Part shown: in pieces, positions 8,831 to 17,258 of the stretch
Layout: each line of letters opens with the position of its first letter
How positions within the stretch are numbered: position 1 is the stretch's first letter
Source: Azospirillum sp. TSO35-2
GTDB lineage: Bacteria; Pseudomonadota; Alphaproteobacteria; Azospirillales; Azospirillaceae
NCBI RefSeq assembly: GCF_003116095.1
Contig: NZ_LGRA01000013.1
Location: forward strand, 659,039 to 723,038
DNA length: 64,000 nucleotides
Direction of reading: 5' to 3'
Notes under the pieces: generated by a model
Databases searched by the model: none
Seen by the model: only the letters and a program-made list of their open reading frames with translations
Told to the model about the DNA's origin: nothing
Position numbers and translations under genes: made by a program

Positions 8831-11578
8831 ATGAGCATGGATCCGGTGGGGACGGACCCGGTCTGGCAGCAGGCGGCGCGGATCCGGGCGGCGGAGGCGG
8901 CCGGCCTGGGTGAGGCCGGCGACCGGCCGGACGTCTTCACCGGCGGCGGCGAGATGGGCGCGCGGATGCGGGCGATGGACTGGTCCGCGACCCCGCTCGG
9001 CCCGGTGGAGGGCTGGCCGCAGTCGCTGCGCACCGTCGTCAACCTGATGCTGACCTCCAGCTTCCCGATGTTCGTGGTCTGGGGACCGGCGCTGTCCTTC
9101 CTCTACAACGACGGCTACCGCCCGATCCTGGGCAACAAGCCGGAGGCGCTGGGCCGCCCCTTCGCCGAGGTCTGGGCCGACATCTGGACCGACCTGTCGC
9201 CCCTGGTGGCGCGGGCGCTGGCGGGCGAGGCGACCTTCAACGAAGACCTGCTGCTGGTGATGGAGCGGCACGGCTATCGGGAAGAGACCTACTTCACCTT
9301 CTCCTACAGCCCGGTGCGCGACGAGACCGACCGCGTCGCCGGCATGTTCTGCGCCTGCACCGAGAACACGGCGCGCGTGCTCGCCGAACGGCGGCTGACC
9401 TTCCAGCTCGATTTGGCTGAGCGGCTGCGCGGGCTGAACGACCCGGTCGGCGTCACCAGCGCCGCCGCCGAAGCCATCGGCCGCCATCTGGGCGTGGCGC
9501 GGGCCGGCTATGGCCGGATCGACCCGACCGGGCGCGCGGTGTCGGTCGACCTCGACTGGACCGACGGCCGGCTCCCCAGCCTCGCCGGCGCCGTCCGGCC
9601 GCTCGACGGCTTCGGGAGCGCGGTGGTGGACGCGCTGCGGGCCGGCCGCACCCTGCGGCTGAACGATGTGGCGGCCGACCCGGCGGCCGGCGTCGCCGCC
9701 GTCGGGGTGGGGGCGCTTCTGGTGGTGCCGCTGCTGAAGGCCGGGCAGTTGACGGCCATCCTCTACCTGCACGAGGCCGGGCGGCGGCGCTGGACCGACG
9801 CCGAGGCGGCCCTGGCCGAGGATGTGGCGGAGCGGACCTGGGCGGCGGCGGAGCGGGTGCGGGCAGAATTGGCGCTGCGCGCCGCCAACCAGGCGCTGAC
9901 GCGCGAGCGGGCGGCGGTCGAGGCGGCCAACGCCCGGCTGGCGGCGGAGGGCGAGCGGCTGCGCACGCTGTTCCGGCAGGCGCCCGGCTTCATGTGCGTG
10001 CTGCGCGGGCCGGACCATGTCTTCGAGCTGGTCAACGACGCCTACCTCCAGCTCGTCGGTCACCGCGATCTGGTCGAGCGCTCCGCCCGCGAGGCGCTGC
10101 CGGAGGTGGCGGGCCAGGGATTCTTCGAACTGCTCGACCGGGTCTATGCCGGCGGCGAACCCTTCGTCGGCCGCAGCATGCCGATCAGCTTCCAGCGCCG
10201 CCCCGGCGAGGCGCTGGAACAGCGCTTCCTGACCTTCGTCTACCAGCCGATCAAGGACGAGGCCGGGCGGGTCACCGGCCTGTTCGTCGAGGGCAGCGAC
10301 GTGACCGAGGCCAAGCGGGCGGCGGACGAGCTGCACCAGCTCAACGCCACCCTGGAGGCCCGTGTCGCCGAGGAGGTGGCCGAGCGCGAGCGCGTCCAGG
10401 TCGCCCTGCTGCAGACCCAGAAGACCGAGGCGCTGGGCCAGATGACCGGCGGCGTCGCGCACGACTTCAACAACCTGCTCCAGGCGCTGTCGGGCTGCCT
10501 GCACATGATCGAACAGCGGACCGGCGACACGCGGATCCGGACGCTGGTCGATGCCGGACGGCAGGCGGTCGACCGCGGCGCCAAGCTGGTGCAGCAGTTG
10601 ATGGCCTTCGCCCGCCGCCAGGCGCTGCGGCCCGAGCCGGTCGACCTGCGCGACCGCGTGCTGAACCTGTCGGAACTGCTGAACCGCGCGCTGCGCGCCG
10701 ACGTCCGGCTGGAGATCGACTTCGCCGGCGGGCTGTGGCCGGTGGAGGTCGATCCGACGCAGTTGGAACTGGCGCTGCTCAACCTCGCGGTGAACGCGCG
10801 CGACGCCCTGCCGGACGGCGGCACGCTGACGGTGCGGGCGGCGAACGTGACGCTGCCCCCCGGCGCACCGGACGGGCTGTCGGGCGATTTCGTGCGGCTG
10901 ACCGTGACCGACACCGGCACCGGCATGCCCGCCGAGGTGCGGGCGCGCGCCTTCGACCCCTTCTTCACCACCAAGGAGATTGGCAAGGGCAGCGGCCTCG
11001 GCCTGTCGCAGGTCTACGGCTTCGCCCGCCATTCCGGCGGAACCGCCTGGATCGACAGCGAGGAGGGCCACGGCACCACCGTCGGGCTGCTGATCCCGCG
11101 CTCCGCCACCGCCCCCTCGGCGGAGGTCGAGCCGCGCGCCGTCGAACCGGCCGGATCGCGGCTCGGCGGCCGGGTGCTGGTGGTGGAGGACGACCCGATC
11201 GTCGCGCTGACCGTCGGCAGCGCGCTGGAGGAGGCCGGCTTCACCGTCACCCGCGCCGCCACGGCGGACGAGGCGCTGCCGCTGCTGGAGGCCGGCGGGA
11301 TCGACCTGCTGTTCAGCGACGTGGTGATGCCCGGCAGCATGAGCGGAGTCGATCTGGCCCGCAACGCCCAGCGCCTGTTCCCCGGCCTTCCGGTCGTTCT
11401 GGCGACCGGCTACAGCGAGGAGGTCGCCCGCGCCACCGGCGTGCAGGTGCTGCCCAAGCCCTACCGCATCGACCATCTGGTCGGGGTTCTGGACAGCGTG
11501 CTGACCGAAGCCGGCCGGCCGAGACCGCAACCCGGCCGGTCCGGCACGACGGCGCACGCCGCCGACGCGGCGCCGTAA
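8831..11578 (+). CDS. Hybrid sensor histidine kinase (PAS, GAF, PAS, HisKA/HATPase, receiver)
   Basis: A soluble sensor kinase of about 915 residues. Order: an N-terminal PAS-like domain (MDWSATPLGPVEGWPQSL, FPMFVVWGPALSFLYNDGY); a GAF domain near 200-350; a coiled coil; a second PAS near 385-510; a second coiled coil; then HisKA with the H-box GGVAHDFNNLLQ, the N-box NLAVNARDALPDGG, G-boxes DTGTGMP and GKGSGLGLSQVYG, and a C-terminal receiver (VLVVEDDPIVALTV, phospho-acceptor Asp in LLFSDVVMPG, Lys in LPKPY). There are no membrane helices, so it senses a cytoplasmic signal. The AHDFNNLLQ type belongs to the HWE-independent NtrB-like group. The ATG at 8831 is chosen over an upstream GTG at 8786 because the PAS domain starts well inside. 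No cognate response regulator lies beside it. Confidence 0.9.
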   Translation: MSMDPVGTDPVWQQAARIRAAEAAGLGEAGDRPDVFTGGGEMGARMRAMDWSATPLGPVEGWPQSLRTVVNLMLTSSFPMFVVWGPALSFLYNDGYRPILGNKPEALGRPFAEVWADIWTDLSPLVARALAGEATFNEDLLLVMERHGYREETYFTFSYSPVRDETDRVAGMFCACTENTARVLAERRLTFQLDLAERLRGLNDPVGVTSAAAEAIGRHLGVARAGYGRIDPTGRAVSVDLDWTDGRLPSLAGAVRPLDGFGSAVVDALRAGRTLRLNDVAADPAAGVAAVGVGALLVVPLLKAGQLTAILYLHEAGRRRWTDAEAALAEDVAERTWAAAERVRAELALRAANQALTRERAAVEAANARLAAEGERLRTLFRQAPGFMCVLRGPDHVFELVNDAYLQLVGHRDLVERSAREALPEVAGQGFFELLDRVYAGGEPFVGRSMPISFQRRPGEALEQRFLTFVYQPIKDEAGRVTGLFVEGSDVTEAKRAADELHQLNATLEARVAEEVAERERVQVALLQTQKTEALGQMTGGVAHDFNNLLQALSGCLHMIEQRTGDTRIRTLVDAGRQAVDRGAKLVQQLMAFARRQALRPEPVDLRDRVLNLSELLNRALRADVRLEIDFAGGLWPVEVDPTQLELALLNLAVNARDALPDGGTLTVRAANVTLPPGAPDGLSGDFVRLTVTDTGTGMPAEVRARAFDPFFTTKEIGKGSGLGLSQVYGFARHSGGTAWIDSEEGHGTTVGLLIPRSATAPSAEVEPRAVEPAGSRLGGRVLVVEDDPIVALTVGSALEEAGFTVTRAATADEALPLLEAGGIDLLFSDVVMPGSMSGVDLARNAQRLFPGLPVVLATGYSEEVARATGVQVLPKPYRIDHLVGVLDSVLTEAGRPRPQPGRSGTTAHAADAAP

Positions 11579-11695
11579 TTTAAGAGTCTATACCAACTCC
11601 ATTCTCCGTGTATTCGCGCTGTCGGCGGGGAACCGCCGCCCAATGGTGGCCGCCACTAAAAGCGCGTGTAAATTCGGAATGTTGGCCAAAGACTT

Positions 11696-11705
11696 GGTGA
11701 TCACC
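11696..11705. promoter_or_regulatory. Perfect palindrome GGTGATCACC in the regulator's upstream region
   Basis: The 292-base gap between the hybrid kinase and the FNR-like regulator is less GC-rich than the genes. It contains the 10-bp perfect palindrome GGTGATCACC, about 165 bases before the regulator's start. It could be an operator for the regulator itself or another factor. Nothing else in the gap is convincing. Confidence 0.3.
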
Positions 11706-11870
11706 GTGGAACTGCTACTCCTTTTTGAGCATTGACCGGCGGAAGCCGCGGGATTTTAAATCTCCGGTGGATGGGATGGCCTCCGCGCGGTCCGTGCGCG
11801 CCGTCCGGATGCGGAGCCGGGGCATTACCGGAACGGCGTGACGGGCCGGTTGTACGGGAAGGTCGACGCG

Positions 11871-12728
11871 ATGGACGGGACCAAACCCATACCCTTCGAT
11901 TTCCATGCCCCCCGGGATTGCGGCGAGGCGTGCGGCCTGCCGGTCGCGCGCTCGTTCGATTGGCCGTGCGACCATTGCCCGACCCGCGAGGACGGCCTGT
12001 GCCGCCTGCTGAGCCACCAGGACCGCGACCGCCTGTTTCCCCACGGCCCGCACATCCAGCTGCGCAAGGCCGGGGCGACGCTGTTCCGGCAGGGGGACCC
12101 GCTCCAGTCGGTGTTCATCCTGAAAAGCGGCTGGGTGATGACCAGCAAGATGTTCGAGAACGGCCAGCGGCAGATCATCCGCTTCGCCCTTCCCGGCGAC
12201 CTGCTGGGGTTCGAGGGGGACGAGGCCACCGGAATGACGTGCAGCGCCGAGGCGATCACCGACGTCACGCTGTGCAAGGTGCGCCACGCGCTGTTCTTCC
12301 ACGTCTGCACCGGTTCGCCGCGGCTCGCCATGACCTACGCCGGCACCCTGACGCGCGAGGTGCTGTCGGCCTGGAACCATCTGGGCGCCCTGGGGCAGCA
12401 ACCGGCGCTGGGACGGGTGGCGAACCTGCTGCTCGACCTGCACCGCCGCGTCACCGCCCATAAGGCCGCCGATCAGGCCGCCCATCACGCCGCACCGGCG
12501 CCGGCGGTGCATCTGCCGATCAGCCAGATCCACATCGCCGACGCGACCGGCCTGACCTCGGTCCATGTCTGCCGGACGCTGAAGCAGATGCGCAAGATGG
12601 GGCTGCTGGATTTCCAGAAGGGGTGGCTGGTCCTGCTCGACCCCGAACGGCTGGCCGGAATTGCCCAGCTCGACCCCGCCGTGCCGGCGGACGGCGCCCT
12701 CGCCGCCGCGCCCTGGGCCGCCGCCTGA
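11871..12728 (+). CDS. CRP/FNR-family transcriptional regulator with FNR-type cysteines
   Basis: The 285-residue product has an N-terminal cysteine cluster (Cys17, 21, 33, 36, 44; the last three are C-x2-C-x7-C). A cyclic-nucleotide-binding-like beta-roll follows at about 60-170 and includes a central cysteine (ITDVTLCKV) placed like FNR Cys122. The HTH domain comes next (ISQIHIADATGLTSVHVCRTLKQMRKMGLL). This pattern suggests an oxygen-labile [4Fe-4S] regulator. The recognition helix reads TSVHVCR and lacks the Glu-x2-Ser-Arg of FNR, so its site may differ from TTGAT-N4-ATCAA. The start at ATG 11871 has GGGAAGG upstream; a GTG at 11838 is the alternative. The neighbouring cytochrome, PHA and UspA genes fit a low-oxygen regulon. 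Confidence 0.85.
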   Translation: MDGTKPIPFDFHAPRDCGEACGLPVARSFDWPCDHCPTREDGLCRLLSHQDRDRLFPHGPHIQLRKAGATLFRQGDPLQSVFILKSGWVMTSKMFENGQRQIIRFALPGDLLGFEGDEATGMTCSAEAITDVTLCKVRHALFFHVCTGSPRLAMTYAGTLTREVLSAWNHLGALGQQPALGRVANLLLDLHRRVTAHKAADQAAHHAAPAPAVHLPISQIHIADATGLTSVHVCRTLKQMRKMGLLDFQKGWLVLLDPERLAGIAQLDPAVPADGALAAAPWAAA

Positions 12729-12766
12729 GGCCGGCCGCCTGCGCAAAAGGTGCGTGCGGACGCGTC

Positions 12767-12780
12767 TTGACGCAGGTTAA
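12767..12780. promoter_or_regulatory. FNR-like dyad TTGAC-N4-GTTAA
   Basis: TTGACGCAGGTTAA has two 5-bp half-sites around a 4-bp spacer, the geometry of CRP/FNR-family operators. Its end lies 52 bases before the start at 12832, exactly the distance seen for a similar dyad before the cation ATPase at 17259. It lies 39 bases after the FNR-like regulator gene, which makes that protein the obvious candidate to bind it. Confidence 0.5.
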
Positions 12781-12831
12781 TGTCCGGCTCTCCCTGGGGG
12801 ATAGACTTCCCTGTCAGGGAGGACCAACGCC

Positions 12832-13107
12832 ATGATCACCATCGAAGATTGCATCGGCATGAGCGGACTGACCCGCGAGGAGATCGACGCCATCGCGGAG
12901 CACGAACATCTGCCCGAGATCGTCGCCACCGAGCTGGGCAACTATCTGGCCGCGACCACGGCCGGCCAGAACGAAATCCGCCGGATGATCGAAGACGACA
13001 TCGCCACGGCCAAGACGCACGGCCATCTGGAGCGGGTCGCCGTGCTGAAGATCACGCTGTGCCAATTCCTCAAGGACCACAAGGCGGCCCGGTTCGTCCG
13101 CACGTGA
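12832..13107 (+). CDS. Small conserved hypothetical protein
   Basis: This 91-residue, mostly helical, acidic protein has no signal peptide. It begins ITIEDCIGMSGLTREEIDAIAEHEHLPEIVATELG and ends in a basic tail. I do not recognise a named domain. The ATG has AGGGAGGA about 11 bases upstream. It leads a co-directional set with two cytochromes c and sits under an FNR-like dyad, so a role in microaerobic physiology is inferred from context alone. Similar small helical proteins occur next to stress and low-oxygen genes in alphaproteobacteria. Confidence 0.6.
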   Translation: MITIEDCIGMSGLTREEIDAIAEHEHLPEIVATELGNYLAATTAGQNEIRRMIEDDIATAKTHGHLERVAVLKITLCQFLKDHKAARFVRT

Positions 13108-13149
13108 AGCGGCGGCGCCCAGGGTCACACCCGACGGACGGAGGGCACC

Positions 13150-13527
13150 ATGCGACGATTCCCGATGGCGCGACGATCCCTGATGGCGGCTCTCGTCGCC
13201 TCCGCTCTTTGCCTGCCGGCGGCCGCCGGGCTGGCGGCCTCGACCGGGGCGCGGGAACCGGATGGTTCCGCCAGCCCGGCGAACGGCAAGCGGCTGGCGC
13301 AGGCGCTGTGCGGCGACTGCCATTCGGTCGTTCCCGGCAGCCCCGGCGGTCTCGGCATGGCGGGTCCCGATCTCGTCGAACGGGTCCAGGACCCCGCCAT
13401 CACCGAACTGGCGTTGCGGAGCTACCTGCGCACGTCCCATCCCATCATGCCCAACGTGATGCCGAACCGCGAGGAGACCGACGACATCGTCGCCTATCTC
13501 CTGAGCCTGAAGGAGAATCGGCGATGA
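13150..13527 (+). CDS. Class I-type periplasmic cytochrome c
   Basis: The 125-residue precursor has a signal peptide (RRSLMAALVASALCLPAAAGLAA). It then has one haem-binding motif, CGDCH, with a likely distal Met ligand in the SHPIMPNVMP stretch and a final DDIVAYLLSLK helix. It should be a monohaem electron carrier in the periplasm. GGAGGG precedes the ATG. Its last four bases overlap the start of a second cytochrome c, so the pair is probably made together. The electron donor and acceptor are not evident. Confidence 0.85.
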   Translation: MRRFPMARRSLMAALVASALCLPAAAGLAASTGAREPDGSASPANGKRLAQALCGDCHSVVPGSPGGLGMAGPDLVERVQDPAITELALRSYLRTSHPIMPNVMPNREETDDIVAYLLSLKENRR

Positions 13528-13880
13528 ACGGGTTCATCAAAGGATCCTGCGGCGGACTGCTGGTCGCCGCAGCCCTGTCCGCGGTCCTGTCGGCCAGCCT
13601 GATGCCGCCCACCGCCGCCCAGGCCGCCGACGCGGCCGAGGGGCGGCGGATCGCGGAGCAATGGTGCGCCTCCTGCCACGTCGTCGGGGGCCAGGGGAAG
13701 GGGCCGGGCGGCACCGACGCCGCCCCGGCGCTGGCGACCATCGCCCGCGACCCCAACCGCGGGCCCGACCGGCTCCGGGGCTGGCTGAGCAACCCGCACC
13801 CGCCGATGCCGAACCCGTCCCTGACCCGGGCCGACATCGACAACGTGGTCGCCTATCTGAACCAGCTCGCGCACGAATGA
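13524..13880 (+). CDS. Second small periplasmic cytochrome c
   Basis: The 118-residue precursor overlaps the previous gene by ATGA. It has a signal peptide ending near TAAQAAD, one CASCH haem motif, a probable Met axial ligand in PHPPMPNPSLT and a C-terminal helix (DIDNVVAYLNQLA). It parallels the upstream cytochrome in size and fold, which suggests duplication followed by divergence or a two-cytochrome relay. No oxidase or dehydrogenase subunit is adjacent, so the partner is unknown. Confidence 0.85.
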   Translation: MNGFIKGSCGGLLVAAALSAVLSASLMPPTAAQAADAAEGRRIAEQWCASCHVVGGQGKGPGGTDAAPALATIARDPNRGPDRLRGWLSNPHPPMPNPSLTRADIDNVVAYLNQLAHE

Positions 13881-13954
13881 CCCTCGCTCACCGATGACCG
13901 CCGGGGGGTGGCCCCCTGGGCGAGACGGGGGGGACCATCGGGGGAGACCATCCG

Positions 13955-14362
13955 ATGCACAGGCCCGCCAACCTCTGGATCGTGCTGGCCGACGAAGCCG
14001 GAGCCCGGCTTCTTCGCCACCGCTCCTGCCATCCGGGGCGCTTCGAACCGCTCGCCTGCGCCTGCCCGGAAGAGGATGCACCCGTGGATGACGGGCACGA
14101 CACCGGCTCCTGCGCCCTGCTGCCGCGCCCCACCGCGCCCACCTCGATCACGCAAATCGCCGGCATCGTCAACGAGGCCGCGGCGCTCGGGCTTTTCGAC
14201 GGCCTGATGCTGGTGGCGCCGCCGCCGACGCTCGGGCTGTTGAGGCGGGCGCTTCGGCCGGCGGCCGGCGTCTGCGCCATCCGGGAGGAAGCCCGCAACC
14301 TGCTGGCCCTGCCGGAACCGGCGCGCGCCGCCCGGCTGGCCACGCTGCTGCGCCACCGCTGA
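13955..14362 (+). CDS. Host-attachment (AtsE-like) family protein
   Basis: The 135-residue product begins PANLWIVLADEAGARLLRH. It ends with a LFDGLMLVAPPPTLGLLRRAL segment and a short basic tail, the layout of the family named after the Agrobacterium host-attachment protein. That family is related to a bacterial eRF1-like/ribonuclease-like fold. Its biochemical role is not settled. It is convergent with the PHA synthase gene, 11 bases from its end. It is shorter than some relatives because the middle loop (about 38-55) is compact. Confidence 0.7.
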   Translation: MHRPANLWIVLADEAGARLLRHRSCHPGRFEPLACACPEEDAPVDDGHDTGSCALLPRPTAPTSITQIAGIVNEAAALGLFDGLMLVAPPPTLGLLRRALRPAAGVCAIREEARNLLALPEPARAARLATLLRHR

Positions 14363-14373
14363 GACCGGAGCCC

Positions 14374-16245
14374 TCACGGCTCCAGCACATAGCGGCCGGG
14401 CGCCGGGCACAGCGGGGCATAGCCGCGCTCCGGCGCGCCCGGGGCGCCGCGGGCGGGGACCTCGCCCGCTCCCGACTGCCGCTCCAGCCAGTCCGCCCAG
14501 GCCGGCCACCAGGAGCCGGTGCGGGCGGGGGTGGCCGCCATCCAGCGGTCGGGGTCGACGTAGCGGTCGTCGGGACCGCGTTCGCTGATGCGGTATTGCC
14601 GGTCGGACCGGTCCGGACCGGCGACGATGCCGGCGTTGTGCCCGCCGTCGGTCAGCAGGAACACCGTGGTCGTGTCGCTCAGCAGATGGATCTTGTAGAC
14701 CGACCGCCAGGGCGCCACATGGTCGCGCCGCGTGCCGACCGCGAAGATCGGCGCGCGGATGTCGGTCAGCGCCACCGGCCCGCCCTCCGCCCGATAGCGC
14801 CCCTCCGCCAGATCGTTGTCCAGCAGCAGCCGGTGCAGGTATTCGGAATGCATGCGGTAGGGCAGCCGCGTCCCGTCGGCGTTCCAGGCCATCAGGTCGG
14901 TGACCTCCGGACGGTGGCCATGCAGGTACTGCTGGATCACCTGCGACCAGATCAGGTCGTTCGACCGCAGCAGCTGGAAGGCGCCGGCCATCTGGTTGGT
15001 GTCCAGGAAGCCGCTTTCCCACATGATGTCTTCCAGATAGGCGACCTGGCTTTCGTTGATGAACAGCATCAGCTCGCCCGCTTCGGTGAAATCGGTCTGC
15101 GCGGCGAGCAGGGTCACGCTCTTCAGCCGGTCGTCGCCGTCGCGCGCCATGGCGGCGGCGGCGATCGACAGCAGCGTGCCGCCCAGGCAATAGCCGCAGG
15201 CGTGGACCGGCTGCCGGCCGCAGATCGCCTCCACCGCGTCGAGCGCCGCCATGACGCCGAGCCGCCGGTAATCCTCCAGGCCGCAGTCGCGCAGCTCCGG
15301 CCCCGGGTTGCGCCAGGAGATGGCGAAGACGGTGAAGCCGCGCCCGACCAGATAGCGGACCAGCGAGTTCTCCGGCGACAGGTCGAGGATGTAGTATTTC
15401 ATGATCCAGGCCGGGACGATCAGCACCGGCTCCGCCCGCACCGCCGGGGTGGTCGGCGCGTACTGGATCAGCTCGATCAGCTCGTTGCGGAAGACCACGC
15501 TGCCCGGCGTCACCGCGACGTCGCGGCCGACCTGGAAGCGTTCCAGCCCGGCCGCCCGCCGGCCGGTCATCAGGCGGGTCACGTCCTCCGTCCAGTTGGC
15601 CAGCCCGTAGGCGAAGTTCATCCCCTGGGTGGCGATGGCGGTGCGCAGGATCTCCGGGTTGGTGACGGGGTTGTTGGACGGCGCGAAGACGTCCAGGATC
15701 TGGCGGGCGACGAAGGGCACGATGCGGGCGTGGGCCTGCGACAGGCCCGGCACGTCGGTCGTGGCGTTGTGCAGCCACTGCTGCGCCAGCAGGAAGGACT
15801 GGGCGTAGAGCGTGTAGGGGAACAGGCGCCAGTCCGGGTGGGCGAAGCGGCGGTCGCCCGGCAGCGGCTCGATGCAGGGCGGGCAGTCGCGGTCGACCGC
15901 CGCGGCACCGGCATAGACCATCAGGCGGACCAGCTTGCGCATCGCCTTGTCGGCCAGCATCGCCTGCTTGCCCGGCGCGTTGCCCAGATGCATCGCCCAG
16001 TCGGCGAAGGCCAGCGTCAGCGCCGCCGGGGAGACCGACAGCGTCAGGCGGCCCTGCCAGGCATGCACCAGCCGGTCGATGATCTCGCCGCGGATCGGCA
16101 GATAGGGGAAGCCGTAGGCCGGGCTGGGCCGGTCGCCGCGCCCGTCCGGCGGGACCGCCGGCTCCGCGGCCGATTCCGGGAGGACGGGCGTGACCGCCCC
16201 GCTTCCGGACGCGCGCCCATCGGCGCGACGCTCAGTTGTCGGCAT
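14374..16245 (-). CDS. phaC: Poly(3-hydroxyalkanoate) synthase, class I PhaC family
   Basis: PhaC polymerises hydroxyacyl-CoA into storage polyester at granule surfaces. The 623-residue protein has the N-terminal PhaC domain. The alpha/beta-hydrolase core follows with the modified lipase box GYCLGG, where Cys replaces the usual Ser nucleophile; the likely acid partner is Asp in LMAWNADGTRLP, and the catalytic His is in TDGGHNAGIV. A tryptophan-rich C terminus follows. An N-terminal extension of about 45 disordered residues is present. It lies 33 bases downstream of the UspA gene in the same direction, so the two are probably one transcript. This pairing recurs in low-oxygen regulons of alphaproteobacteria. 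Confidence 0.92.
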   Translation of the reverse strand: MPTTERRADGRASGSGAVTPVLPESAAEPAVPPDGRGDRPSPAYGFPYLPIRGEIIDRLVHAWQGRLTLSVSPAALTLAFADWAMHLGNAPGKQAMLADKAMRKLVRLMVYAGAAAVDRDCPPCIEPLPGDRRFAHPDWRLFPYTLYAQSFLLAQQWLHNATTDVPGLSQAHARIVPFVARQILDVFAPSNNPVTNPEILRTAIATQGMNFAYGLANWTEDVTRLMTGRRAAGLERFQVGRDVAVTPGSVVFRNELIELIQYAPTTPAVRAEPVLIVPAWIMKYYILDLSPENSLVRYLVGRGFTVFAISWRNPGPELRDCGLEDYRRLGVMAALDAVEAICGRQPVHACGYCLGGTLLSIAAAAMARDGDDRLKSVTLLAAQTDFTEAGELMLFINESQVAYLEDIMWESGFLDTNQMAGAFQLLRSNDLIWSQVIQQYLHGHRPEVTDLMAWNADGTRLPYRMHSEYLHRLLLDNDLAEGRYRAEGGPVALTDIRAPIFAVGTRRDHVAPWRSVYKIHLLSDTTTVFLLTDGGHNAGIVAGPDRSDRQYRISERGPDDRYVDPDRWMAATPARTGSWWPAWADWLERQSGAGEVPARGAPGAPERGYAPLCPAPGRYVLEP

Positions 16246-16278
16246 GGTTTTTTCCTTGTTCTTGTGGGAAGTGCCGCC

Positions 16279-17094
16279 TCAGTGCGAGGTCCAGACCGGC
16301 AGGTCGGCGTTCTCCAGCATGTGGCGGGTCACGCCGCCCAGCACGGTCTCGAACGACCGCGAATGGCCGTAGGCGCCCATGACCATCGCGTCGGCGTTCA
16401 GCGCGTGGGCCTGGGCCAGGATGGCGCCCGGCGCCTCGAACTCGGCGGCGAAGTTGATCCGCACGTCGGCATGCACCTGGTGGGCGGCCAGATAGTCGGC
16501 GATCCGCTGGTCGGGACGGTCGTCCCGCCCCGGCGCGCAGACCGACAGCACCACCACCTGCTCGGCCCCGCGCAGCAGCGGCAGCGCGCTGCGGATCGCC
16601 CGCGCCGCCTCCCGGCGGCGGTTCCAGCCGACCAGCACCCGGCGCAGGGCGAACTCCCGGCCGTAGCCGGGCGGGACGATCAGCAACGACGGCCCCACCA
16701 TCAGGGCCAGCCGCCCGGCTTCCGGCGCCGTCAGGGTGCCGTCGATGACCGCCGGGTTGCCGCGCTCCACCACCACCAGATCGGCGTAGAGGCTGTGGAC
16801 GGCCAGCCGCTCCACCGGGTCGCCCCGATCCTCGACCCAGCGCCCGGTGGCGCCGGTCGCCGCGCAACGCGCCTGGAAGGCCGCGTCCAGCGCCTCCACC
16901 GTCGGTCCCTGCCGCGGCGCCTTCGCGGCCGACCCGGCATCCGCGACCCAGGAGGGCTCGCGCCACACCGAACTGTGGAGCGCCGTCACCCCGGCCCCGG
17001 CAAGGCGACCGACGGCGAGCGCTACCGAAAGCGCCGGAGAGGAGGCAGGATCGTCGCCGACCAGCACAAGCACCGAGCGTACGTCCATCGTCAT
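16279..17094 (-). CDS. Universal stress protein (two UspA-like domains)
   Basis: The 271-residue cytoplasmic protein has two tandem Usp folds. The C-terminal half carries RVLVGWNRRREAARAIRSALPLL and the nucleotide-loop signature GAYGHSRSFETVLGGVTRHML. The first half is degenerate. Proteins of this type respond to starvation or oxygen limitation. The ATG at 17094 has GGGAGG a few bases upstream; an in-frame ATG at 17088 is also possible. It is divergent from the cation ATPase across a 164-base region with two FNR-like dyads. Confidence 0.9.
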   Translation of the reverse strand: MTMDVRSVLVLVGDDPASSPALSVALAVGRLAGAGVTALHSSVWREPSWVADAGSAAKAPRQGPTVEALDAAFQARCAATGATGRWVEDRGDPVERLAVHSLYADLVVVERGNPAVIDGTLTAPEAGRLALMVGPSLLIVPPGYGREFALRRVLVGWNRRREAARAIRSALPLLRGAEQVVVLSVCAPGRDDRPDQRIADYLAAHQVHADVRINFAAEFEAPGAILAQAHALNADAMVMGAYGHSRSFETVLGGVTRHMLENADLPVWTSH

Positions 17095-17157
17095 GGCCCT
17101 CCCATCGCGGCGTTCCCGTGTCCGGCCTTCCATCCTGCCCCGGCGACCGGCCGGCGC

Positions 17158-17173
17158 CTTAACATCGGTTAAG
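17158..17173. promoter_or_regulatory. Perfect dyad CTTAAC-ATCG-GTTAAG
   Basis: A perfect 6-bp inverted repeat with a 4-bp spacer, 64 bases upstream of the UspA start. Its half-site GTTAA is the same as in the dyad at 12767-12780. It is well placed to control the uspA-phaC transcript. Confidence 0.5.
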
Positions 17174-17193
17174 ACGGTGACCGGAACGAACGA

Positions 17194-17207
17194 TTGAGCC
17201 AGATTAA
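17194..17207. promoter_or_regulatory. FNR-like dyad TTGAG-N4-ATTAA
   Basis: TTGAGCCAGATTAA has the half-site and 4-bp spacer layout of CRP/FNR operators. It ends 52 bases before the P-type ATPase start codon, the same offset as the dyad in front of the gene at 12832. Confidence 0.45.
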
Positions 17208-17258
17208 GGACATCGCCGCCGATCGCTGCTGTGATGGGATGAGGCCAACCACGGGAGC

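Noticed and set aside
8792-11557. A 921-codon open frame antisense to the hybrid sensor kinase
   Set aside because: It mirrors the codon periodicity of the real gene, encodes low-complexity Gln/Arg/Gly/His-rich protein and has no domain. It is a GC-driven shadow.
14596-17172. A long plus-strand frame across phaC and uspA
   Set aside because: It spans two real minus-strand genes with intact active sites and crosses their intergenic gap; the product is low complexity.
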